NCBI GenBank assembly: GCA_003117195.1
Contig: BDSI01000007.1
Location: 620,001 to 684,000 of the forward strand
Source of the DNA: Eudorina sp. 2006-703-Eu-15
Lineage: Eukaryota > Chlorophyta > Chlorophyceae > Chlamydomonadales > Volvocaceae
Direction: 5' to 3'
Length of the DNA stretch: 64,000 nucleotides
The notes beneath the pieces were generated by a model. It was not told the DNA's origin. It did not search any database and saw nothing but the letters and a program-made list of their open reading frames with translations. Positions 9,766 to 20,500 of this stretch are shown here, piece after piece. A program made the translations under genes and the position numbers. Each line of letters starts with the position of its first letter. Position 1 is the stretch's first letter.

Positions 9766-11385
9766 CTGCGTGAAAATGCGGGCTGCTTCTTCTTCGCATA
9801 ATTTTAAGAGTGTGCATGTACGGTACCGTCGTGTACTGATGACGAGACATTGTCGGACACGTGTTCCATGTTTTGGCTTGATGCGGTTGGGCCGAGGACC
9901 CAAGGTGCGGGGCGTTCAAGGGGGAAGGAGCCGTGTGGTTAGCACCCGAGGGTTTTGGATTTGTTCGGACCTTCGGGTTGCACCTTGCAGCTGTGGCTAT
10001 CGTTGGGCAAGCCGTAACGTTGAGCAAGCTTTCCGTGATAACGCAACCATTACAAGCAGCCGTTACACCGATGTGGTCGTTAGGGTGGTGGCGCCCTGGA
10101 GCGATCCTTGTGCGTCCTGGAGTGTGGACCTGCACGCACCTTGGGTTTGGGCGAGGGTTGCTAGTCTGACATGAAGGGTTAGTTGTGACGGATGTGGACA
10201 CCGACGCCGGCGGACGTCTTGGCAAACGCGTGCACGCTGACCAGTCATCCGCCGGCGTCTGGTCAGCGTGCGCGCGTGTGCCAAGAACGTGTACGGCAAC
10301 CACATGTCGCCTAGTCCCTACTGGTAGTTAGACAGCCCGGATAAAGCAGTGCCATGATTCCGCGAGTTCGGGACCTGCAAACCTAGACACCGAAATGTTT
10401 CGTTTGTTGTACGACAAATATCGGTTACGCACATGAAGCACCGTGTACCATTCAAATAGTGTGCGTTTTTAGTGAAGCTGGTCACATGTGAACAGATGGG
10501 ATTATTCGGACACAGCGACACGGTAGAAGAGCATGCCGAAGTGGGCGGAAAGACACAGCAGCAAAGAGAAGGGGTATGTCGGGACGTGTATTTGAAGCAA
10601 GCTATGCCGGAGGTGAATGTGGAAATTTTACAACAGCGAAGGGGAGCGTCCCGCAAGAAGTAAGTTGACGGGAACCAGCAGGAAGCGAGGCCACGGCTAT
10701 CACGCACAAAGCAAGGATTGGCACAAAGGAGGCGCGCGCAATGACCGTGGAGAGGAGCTAGGGCGGAAACGATAGATGGCCGGGTTGTTGACGTTGTGGT
10801 GCAAAGCAAGGTCAGGGCAGGACCTTGCCAACATGCACGCTATCCCACCGCTAGCTAGCCCACCGGTGCAGCGCATCCTCACGGTGCACGCACAGGATGG
10901 TGGTGTCTGGGTCGCACGCACGCCGCTGCAAGATCGCTCTCTTCCAATCAAGACGATGGTTTCCAGGCCCATAGACACCACACCAAAACGGTGTCGATGT
11001 CGGCCTGTGTGGGCTGTTGTTGACACCCCCGGTCCTGCCCGGTCCAACACGCCTGCGAACGAAATTCGCAGCTTTCGAATAAACTGTTCGTACAGCCAAC
11101 CACGATGCTGCGGGGGCAGCTTAACGAAAAATCCTTTGAAAACTCCGCCTTCCTAGTAATGCAGATTTTTTCAACCGTTACAAGTAAGGTGGACCCGTAT
11201 CCCGACCGGGTGTTCCAACGGGCCCAGATAGCTCGTAGGTGCCTCGTCTCATCAACCCCAACAAGGACTGCGCACCCATCTTCCATCACCCGCGGGGGGG
11301 TCACGCAGCCATACCGGCCACTGCACCAGGTTACCAGCGCGCCAGGATTGCCTCTCCTGGAAACCGCGCCAGACCCGCCTAATCA
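9766..11385. other. intergenic region, no gene recognised
   Basis: Several open frames of 100-160 codons overlap on both strands with no family motif, so I do not call them. It contains the 27-base-arm hairpin at 10218-10285. Confidence 0.45.
10218..10285. repeat. hairpin with 27-base arms
   Basis: CTTGGCAAACGCG leads into TGCACGCTGACCAG, followed 14 bases later by CTGGTCAGCGTGC and CGCGTGTGCCAAG. The arms pair over 27 positions with about three mismatches. No gene overlaps it. It may be a small-RNA precursor or a terminal-inverted-repeat remnant. Confidence 0.8.
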
Positions 11386-11470
11386 CACGGCGGTGAGGGG
11401 ATGGGGATCCGAACCGCCGATCTCTGGACAGAATGCCAGTGTCTTTCCCATTAGATGACCCCCCGCAGAT
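11386..11470 (-). repeat. tRNA-Gln-like sequence, possible tRNA-derived SINE head
   Basis: Read on the minus strand, GGTCATCTAATGGGAAAGAC and CACTGGCATTCTGTCCAGAG match the D-arm and anticodon-arm layout of tRNA-Gln(CTG). GGTTCGGATCC is one base away from the polymerase III B box. The T-stem and acceptor stem do not pair well, so it is unlikely to be a working tRNA. A degenerate tRNA or the tRNA-like head of a SINE fits better. The element's 3' end was not located. Confidence 0.55.
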
Positions 11471-11910
11471 GATGCAGATGATAAAATACCGAACCGTATC
11501 AGATTCTCTACAGAGGGTCCCATCCACTTCCCACGTCTCCAAAAGTTCAAACTCTAAAACGCCATGCAGCACTTACCTCGTAAGTTTCAGCCCTATGCAG
11601 ACCTTCTATACAGGTTAGTGGCTGGGCAGGGTGAGGTGCGACAGAAGGAACGATTTCACGTCCTTACTCTCGTCCCCTCTCGCGACTTCCTGTCTCGCTT
11701 CCCCTCCCACCACCCTACCGAGACGACACCTCGCGTCACTGTCGTACTTTCACGCCGGGCACACATGACCGTCCTCCACAACGGACGCGCTGGACGACCT
11801 TCCACCTCGCCACGTCCCCTTTGACCGTCCCATGGGTCACGAGATAAACTCCTCCGCCTAGCACCCACACATGGATGCACCACGGGCGCAACCCCAGATG
11901 ATGCCCTGTC

Positions 11911-12217
11911 CTAACCGTGCTGGCGCTTGTGCTGCAAGATCTGTGGCGGTGTCATCACCGCCTCTAGGCCGCACACGGGACACTTGAACGGCCGAGCCGT
12001 GACTGCTGGCGGCGCCGCCCCGGGGAAGTCTCCCGCCCCCGACCCTCTGGCGTCAGCCCCAGCTCCCACATGCGTCGTACTACGGTCCCCAGGTCCTGCG
12101 ACGGAGTCAGTCCCTGCCGTGCCGCTCAGAAGCGGCCAGGAGCCTGCCGTGCTATACGGCATGTGCCGTACTCGTGATTCCTCCCGGCTGCCGTACTCGC
12201 CGCCAGTGCTTTCCGTG

Positions 12218-12255
<38 letters not shown>

Positions 12256-15200
12256 AAAAACAGCCCCGCCGCTGTCTCTCCTCTCGGTCACACCCGCCGC
12301 AGCCCCACTGCCGTAAGTCGCCCGCCCTCCACCCGCCGTCGACGATGGCCCGGCAGATACAGCCGCGCCCGGTGCAACGCGTCGGCGGCACCACGTTACG
12401 GGGCTAGCCATGTACTGCTCAAGGCGAGATATTGCGTCCTGTGCACCGTACACATCCACGCCGACGCCGCCGTCGCCGCCCCGGCCCTCTGCGCCTCCCT
12501 CCTGGCGTTCCCCGACGTCGGCAGGATTACCCGTCGCCGCTGCCGCGGCGGACAGGGGCCCGTCGTCCGCATCCTTTGCGGCGCCGGCGGCGCCGCCACG
12601 CTGTCGACCCGTGGGTCCGCCGGCCGCGCCCGGCGCCGTGGCGGCCTGCGCGTAACCCAGCGTCTCCACCGCCTGCGCATCCACGCCCGCCACCGCCTCG
12701 CAATCCGTCACGTGTGCTCGGACCTCGCCGTACGTCCCCACCAGCCGTACACCGCAGCCGGGGCACAGCCAGGGCTTGCGCAGCGCCGGCTGCAGCGCGT
12801 GGAGCGTCATGGCGGACTCAAAGCCGCGCAGGCTGCCGTACCTGCAGCCGTACATGTGTACGAAAGATTCCTTTTTAGCATGCGCATGCGCATGCGCATG
12901 CGCATGCGCCCCCAGCGCCCAAACGGCAGACGCTTGCAGCCAAGTAACGAACGAGTAAGGACCAGTCACGGCGGAGAAAACTACTACGGTAGCTGGCGAC
13001 TGATAATCAGGTATTGTTGGTAAGCAAAGCAGAGGCGTCCTGCCGGCGTCGACTTAGAGTCGTCGCCGACGGGCGGGGGCCATCATTCATCTCCACTTGG
13101 TGCGTCTCAGCTAGGGTTCAGCCGTCTCGCTCTCATTCCTTCACATTCGTCTCTGCAGCCGCCCCGAAGGTTGTCATTTGACAATGAGGGACCGCACACC
13201 CCGTGCCTCTCCCCGCCCCTCCCCGCAGTCCACCAAGAGCGTACCGGATCCAGGGGGCAAGCCACACGCCGGCGCATTTGTGCGGCACACCCAGCGGGTC
13301 GGCCTCCACGCCGGCCGCCGCTGCGCCGCCGACGCCGCCGCCGGGCGGCGGCGCCGCTGCGGAGCCGCCGGCCAGTTGCCGCTGCTGCGCGTCCTGATCG
13401 TCATGGACTGACCCATCTGATTGCGGTTGTTGTTGCGGTTGTGGTTGCGGTTGTGGCTGTTGTTGCCGTTGCAGGTGGTCGATGATGAACTGCGCAGTGA
13501 CCTTATTGCCCGGCGGCAGCCGCTCCAGGGAGTACCTGCGGGGCGGGGCGGGGCGGGGCGGGGCGGGGCGGGGCGGGGCGGGGCGGGGCGGGGCGGGGCG
13601 GGGCGGGGCGGGCGGGGCGGGGCGGGGCGGGGCGGGGCGGGGCGGGGCGGGGCGGGGCGGCGCGGGGCGGCGCGGGGCGGGGCGGGGCGGGGCGGGGCGG
13701 GGCGGGCGGGGCGGGGCGGGGCGGGGCGGGGCGGGGCGGGGCGGGGCGGGGCGGGGCGGGCGGGGCGGGGCGGGGCGGGGCGGGGCGGCGCGGGGCGGCG
13801 CGGGGCGGCGCGGGGCGGCGCGGGGCGGCGCGGGGCGGCGCGGGGCGGGGCGGAGTCGAACCACCGCAGGAGTTTGCCCCGGTCTGCCGAACACAGAACG
13901 GGGGCCGTACACCGGGCCCGAACCGCTGCGGGCACACAACTCGCACCGGGTGCGTGTGCCGCGACACAAGCCCCCGGGCGCTTCCAAAGGGTTGGCCAGA
14001 CCTTCCTTCCGTTAGGTTGCTGCCGCCTCGTCATCATCACCCTGTCCTGTCCTGATCCCTGCGCGGGCGGTTATTGTAGGTTCTGCCGTATCAAGCGGAC
14101 GGGAGCCTCGACTTTGCCGTACCAATGACCGTCGTACCTAAGCTAACAGCGCAGCCCAACAGGACGACAGGCTTAGCACAGTTGTAGTACAGTTGGGGTA
14201 TTGTTCGTACACCTCTGTGACCCCCACCTGCAAGGCCACATGTCCAGAGCCAGCCCACGGGCCAGCGTCTCCTCAAGCTCCGCGTCCTCCGCCGCCGCCA
14301 CTACCGTACCGCCGTCGTACAGGTCGCCATCACTGTCGGAGTCCGCCTCGGCGCCTTTTTGGTCCACCGCGCCGGCGGCGCCGGCGGAGGCAGCCGCCCG
14401 CGCGCGCCGCCGCTGCTCCTTCTCCTGCCGCCGCCGCCGCCGCGCCTGCGCGTCTTGCCGCCACGCCGCCTGCTGGGCCATGACGCCGGAGAGTAGCGGC
14501 TGCAGCTCCTCCGGCAGCGCCGCCGCCAGGGCGGAGTAGCCCTTTTGGAACGACTGCGACGCCCCCGCCGCGGACCTCAGCGGCTCGTCGCCCGACGGAC
14601 CACCGCCGCCGCCGCCGCCGTCGTCCTCCTCCTCCTCAACGGTCTGTACGGCAGACAGCGCCGCCAGGTTTGCGGCGCGCAGCCGCGTGGCGATCAAATG
14701 CGAGGCGCCGCCGCGGAGCTGCATCACGAGCTGCAGTACCTGTACGGCATATGCGGGATGACGTCGGCACGGCGTCGACTCGACCTGTGCAAACTGAAAT
14801 GCCGACCGCCCTTCATCGATGGGGGCGCTCCGGGAGGGCTCCTTGTGGCCGTATCTACTGTATTACCCATGTCTCACCAGGAAGGGGGGGGGGCGGGGCT
14901 GCACCTGCACCAGCTGTGCCGCCCACATCACCCGCCAACAGACATCAGCACATCACCTTCTAAGACAAATTCGGCGCCCCCAGCGCCTCTCTCGCCCAGC
15001 CCGGCGGCTCCCCTCCCTTGCATGCATCGCTCAATCGGGGGCCCTGCCCGGGTTCGTATCCGGGTTCGTTTTCCCCAATTTACCCACCACCACCCCTGCC
15101 ACCACCACCGCCATCGTCACCACCATCACCCCTACCAACGCCGCGTCCACCACCACCCCTCCTACCACCACCACCACCACCACCCCTACCACCACCACCA

Positions 15201-17553
15201 CCACCACCCCTCCTCCTACCACCACCCCTACCACCACCACCACCACCACCACCACCACCACCACCACCACCACCACCACCACCACCCCTACCACCACCAC
15301 CACCACCACCACCACCACCACCACCGCCCTCATCACCTTGGGTCCCGAGCCGTCGTGCAGGCGCAGCAGCAGCCAACCGTCCACCAACCACCTCGCCGCC
15401 GCCGCGTCGCAGTCCAGCCGCCGGGCCACCAGCAGCAGCGCCGGAAGGGACCACAGCGGGGTCACACCCGACAGGTACTGCCGCCTTCGAAAAGCCGCGG
15501 AAAAGGAAAGGAGGGGTTAAGAAGAGAAACAGCCCAGAGACACCCAGCCCGATGCGAAAGTTGGGGTGCGGCGTGGCGGGGCGTGGCCGGTCCGAAACGC
15601 TTCGCGTGAAGGCGCACAAATAAACACTTCCTGCATCACGACAGGGGACGTCCGCTTTACCACCGAGACAGCTGCACGAAAGCATCCCATCCCATCTCAT
15701 CTCGGTATAAGACACAGAGGCGCGACTGCTTGCGGATGCGAGTGTGGGGTGCAGTACAAACCGCTAACCGAAAACAACATAACGGAACCCCTCCCAGCTG
15801 GACGAACTGGAAAGGGTGGGTGCTGATGGCTTTGGGGCGAGAGCGGCGCGGGTGTGACCACTTAAGACCTCCGCCCACCTCCCGAGAGACTCTCGTCCCG
15901 TCCCCTCAAACCCCCAAACACGCCGCCCCCTCCCCTCGGCCCCCCCCAACCCGCCGGCCCCCACCTCACCTGGTCTCTATGAGCTCCTGGTACAGCAGCA
16001 CCTGTCCCCGCGGCAGGCTGTTGGAGTACCCGAAGAGGCTGGAGCCGGGGTGAATGACCAGATCGGATACCTGCGACCCACGGGTCCGTTCGTGTTGTTA
16101 CGGTATATGCCGCACACGAGTGCTCAGTGGTACACATCGGGTGCGCATCTGATCAGAATCAGCAGGAGGGGGGTCAACCGGGGCACTGCGCTGCACTGCG
16201 CGCTCTCCTGCACCGCCAGGGCCACCACCACCACCACCACCACCACCAGCAGGACCACCAGGGCCAGCAGGGACACCAGCAGGGTCACCAGGGCCAGCAG
16301 CAGGGCCAGGTGGTCCCACTGGCACAAGGCGTTGCCTCTTACCCCCCAGACCCGGCAGCGCTGGCCTCTGGCTGGAGCGCCAGTAGCCGCACCGCACCTG
16401 CTGCCAATAGCTCATCCCTGCATCCGTCCCCTACCGTCCAAGCCGGTATTACCTACCATCCGTCCCGAACCATTTCCGACACCCCCTCCCCGACCGGCCC
16501 CCTCCGGCAGTCCGTCCCCCGCCCCCGCCGGACCGCCGACCTGCGCGGTGTGGAAGCGGCAGTCCTGCTCTCGGCGCTGCGGGTTGGCTTCATCGCCGAC
16601 TGCCAGCCGGGGGTAGAGGCTGGCCGCCAGCAGGTGCCGCAGCAGACCCAGGTCGCCCGGGCTGAGCGGCCGAGAGGACTCTGTGCGCCGGGCAGGGCGG
16701 GGCGAGGGTGGGGCAGGGGCAGGAGCGGCGCAGGCGCAGGCGCAGGGTGTGTTTAATGAGAAGCCCACCCGGAACCGCCCAGGCCCCGGATACTCACCAA
16801 AAGCTGCGATTTACCTACCATTGGCAACACAACAGGACAAACAGGACAGGCGAGCAAGATGACCGCGCCACCACCAGCGCGCACAGCACGCACGGGCGTA
16901 GCAACAGGGTGTGTGTCCTCGCCAGCAGGTGCAACGAATCGCCCAACGGACCCCCAAATTGGTACCTCGTCGGGCCTCCTCCTGGAAGTGCTACCCGACT
17001 GGTGGCGCACCCCGCGGGCCTTACCCCGCCCCCCCCCACACGAGAGCCGCCACTAGGGTGGAGCCCGTGAATGCCTTGCCTACCACTACCACTTTACAAA
17101 GCTCCGGCCCACCCACCCTGCCATGGCAACTTACCGCCTCACAGGCCCCACCCCGCCCCCACCTGCCCGCCCATGGCACCCTACCAGCCTGCATGGCACC
17201 GCCCAGCCCCACCTGCCGCCATAGCGCCCATGGCACCCTACCAGCCTGCATGGCACCGCCCAGCCCCACCTGCCGCCATAGCGCCCATGGCACCCTACCA
17301 GCCTGCATGGCACCGCCCAGCCCCACCTGCCGCCATAGCGCCCATGGCCCCCCCCCCCCCCCCCCCCCCCGCCATAGCGCCCATGGCACCTTACCAGCCT
17401 GCATGGCAACGCCCAGCCCCACCTGCCGCCATAGCGCCCATGGCACCTTACCAGCCTGCATGGCAACGCCCAGCCCCACCTGCCGCCATAGCGCCCACGT
17501 CCACATGCACCCTCAGGTCCAGATCGTGCAGCCGCTCCAATTCCTCCTCCCCA

Positions 17554-17588
<35 letters not shown>

Positions 17589-20500
17589 GCCGTCGGAGCC
17601 GGTTCCGGAGCCGTCCGCGCGCGCGTTCTTGTCGCGCCGGCTGCTGCTGCCGGCGCCCTCCGCCACCTTGAGCACCTTGCGGCCGCGCTGCCGCTCGCGC
17701 TCCGCCTGCGCCAGGGAGGATATAGGAAATTGGTAGGGGGGGAGGTGCCGGTGGTGGGTTGAGAGGGTTCGGAATCTTCTTCCGCTGCAGTTGCCCAGAA
17801 CCGCTAACGACCACGAAACGAACCGCGGGGGTGTCTGTGGTTGGGCCCGGACACAGCGACGACCCGCGGCGATGGGCCCTCCGTCACTCCGCGTGTGTCA
17901 ATCTAACCGATGGGCTTTCTGGCCAGCTGAGCCGTCTGTGTTAAGCTGGGTGGGGAGGGGCGCTGTGATGTATGCCACCCATCACCATCTGCCGCTGTAC
18001 GATGCTCTGATGCTCTGATCTCCACTCGCCCTACTCACCCCCTTGCCTACAAGTGCCTCTCCGGGGTGGGTGCCTTTGACAGCCGCTTGCTGGATACACG
18101 GTGTAGGCTGAACGATCCACACGTCGGCAGTAGCAGTAGCAGTAGTGGTAGTGGTAGTGGTAGTAGCAGTGGTAGTAGCAGTAGTGGTAGGAGGAGGAGG
18201 AGGTCTCCTGAACACCTGATGCTCTAACCCCCTCTAAACCCCACCTACCTACTTACCTGCAGGTCTCTCAGCCGCCGCTTAGCCGCATGCAGCTCCGCGC
18301 CCTTGAGGCCACCGCGGCCGCCATGGCGCCGGCGGTGCCGCCTCTGCGCCGCGCCCAGCCCCGCGGACAGCGCACTTCCGCCGCCGGCCCTGGGGGGAGC
18401 AGAGGCACGCGGGAGCGTGGGTGTAGGGGTCCGTCCGTCCTCGGCGGGGCTGGGGGGCCCCCGGGATGACGTGCGTGAAGCAGCCGCCAGAAGTTGCCGT
18501 ACCCATGCGAGGCATGCGGTCGTACAAACGAGACACGTCCGTACGAGTGCGCGAAGGTGCGCAGGCACCATATGATGTATCGGACGTTGGGTACGGAAAG
18601 GTCGCCATTCACGTGCGCCGTACGCCGTACCTGAGGATCCCCGCGTCTGCCAGCAGCTCGGTGAACTGCGCGCGCAGCTTCGCCATCTCGTACAGACGCG
18701 CCTCCGCAAGGCCGTGCCGCCTGGAGTACGGCACGCATAGTAGCACGGCAGGGTACGACACACGTTAACGGTCAGGCAACCCCAACCTTTGTTGTCGGTG
18801 TCTCTAGGGTTTTTGGACGCATCTGCCGCGTCAAGGCTCCAGGCAGCAGCCCGCCCGCCCTCAGCCGCGCGCTACCCTGGGCCGGGTGGGCCTGTGGCCC
18901 CTTCCAAACACATTGGCCCCGGATGACACCGCGACTCCGAGGTCATCCCGTTCTGCAGCACGCTCTGCAGCACGCTCAGAAAAACCTGCTTAGTGCCTTA
19001 GGCCCCCAGGCCCCCTAGCGGCCCTTGATGCCTTGAGAACCCCCCCTCCGCAGCGCCTGACCTCGAACAGGGCGCCTGGGACCCCTGCCTTGTGCGCCCA
19101 GACCCTCTTTTTGTCAATAAAGACAGCGAAACCGAAAAAGTGCAACAGACCGATAACCGCCGATGTAGACATTGACGCCCAGAACCCCCCTCCGCACACA
19201 CAGCGCCTGACCTGCACCAGCGGGAGCTGCTCATCGCCTCCTGGCCACCGCGCCGACCCGTGGGTCCCCCCCGCGAGCCTCCCCCGGACCCCGATGTGCC
19301 CCCGGGACCCCGCTGCTTTACGGCGAGCCACGCCTCGAACACGTTGAGCAGCGTCAGCGCGTCGCCGTGGGGCGACACCAGCGCCGCGCGCGCTGCCTTG
19401 GCCTCCTGCAACAGGGCAACAGGTTGACAGGGCAACAGGTTGACAGGGCAACAGGTTGACAGGGGAACAGGATGACAGGGCAACAGGTTGACAGGGGAAC
19501 AGGTTGACAGGGGAACAGGGCAACCATGATTCATGCACGCAGAATGGGGGGTCCCAGGCACCCAGCTGAGACGAGGTTGGACGAGATGGGACACGATCTG
19601 GGACGAGATGGGACACGATCTCGGACGAGGTGGGACGAGGTGGGTGGGCGACAGACCGCCGGCTTCACCTGCCTGGTCCTGTTCGTCATCCCCCAGCTTC
19701 AGGAAGGGCGACTGGACGCTGAGGGCCGCGGCGAGCGTCAGAGCGGGACCTGTCCAGGGAAGCGGGTAGCATGTAAGAAGTAATCAAAGTCCACGACAAC
19801 GATATTGTGTTTATCATTAATGCTGTGGGCGATTGGGGCGATTGGCCGGCAGGTGCCGTACCACTGGTACGAACCCACAGCTGGGCGCACGGCCATACAT
19901 CATAAAATGAGTCGTCGCTTGGCTCCTGTCTGGCCGCACCTATCTTGTGGGTGAGTGGGTGGGTGGGCGGGTGGGTGGGCGCGCTGGCGTGGGTGGGTGC
20001 GCTGGCGTGGTGGGACTGGCGCCCCGGCAGTTGCAGCTCAAGAGTTATGTATTATATCGCACAGAGAGGCGGATCTGGTTGCCAGTATCAGACGAAGCAA
20101 AAACGAAGTCGCATGCCATGAGATGCCCGTGGGATGGAAGTCCCGTGCTGAAGTTGCGCACGCGTGCATCCAGACGTATCCAGATGGAATCGATTTGGTC
20201 GACGCCACAAGGAGCTTACTAATGTGCGCACATGCGACTCGCCGCCGGCAGAAGCACAGAATTGGCCTATTTCAACTTTTTTTAGTTTGTATTAATTGGT
20301 CATCATGCACATTCGACTGCCTGAATTGGCCATCAGACGTTGGCCATAGATTGGCGCGCACTGTACGGCTGCTGGCAAGGGCTGGCAGTGCTCACGAGCC
20401 GCACTGACCGGGCTGATGAGCTGCAGCTGTTTAGGGCAAATCCCAAGCAATGATACCGTGACTGTCCGCCCTAAGTACTTCAATCCTTCTCATAGAAAGC

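Noticed and set aside
10318..10809. Cys/Ser/Thr-rich 163-codon minus-strand frame
   Set aside because: No motif, no splice continuation, no promoter context. Composition is that of random translation.
13421..14128. Long Gly/Arg/Ala- or Pro-rich open frames on both strands (200-290 codons)
   Set aside because: They are created by the GGGGC array, whose unit length keeps frames open. No exon signals or family motifs.
14545..15715. His-, Pro-, Thr-, Val- and Gly-rich open frames of up to 354 codons
   Set aside because: Produced by the CAC/CCA array. Only the short minus-strand segment with [19 protein letters not shown] is a real helicase exon.
17071..17814. Repetitive 220-280-codon frames with a 19-residue period
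   Set aside because: They translate the 57-base intronic minisatellite. The period is a multiple of three, which keeps frames open by chance.
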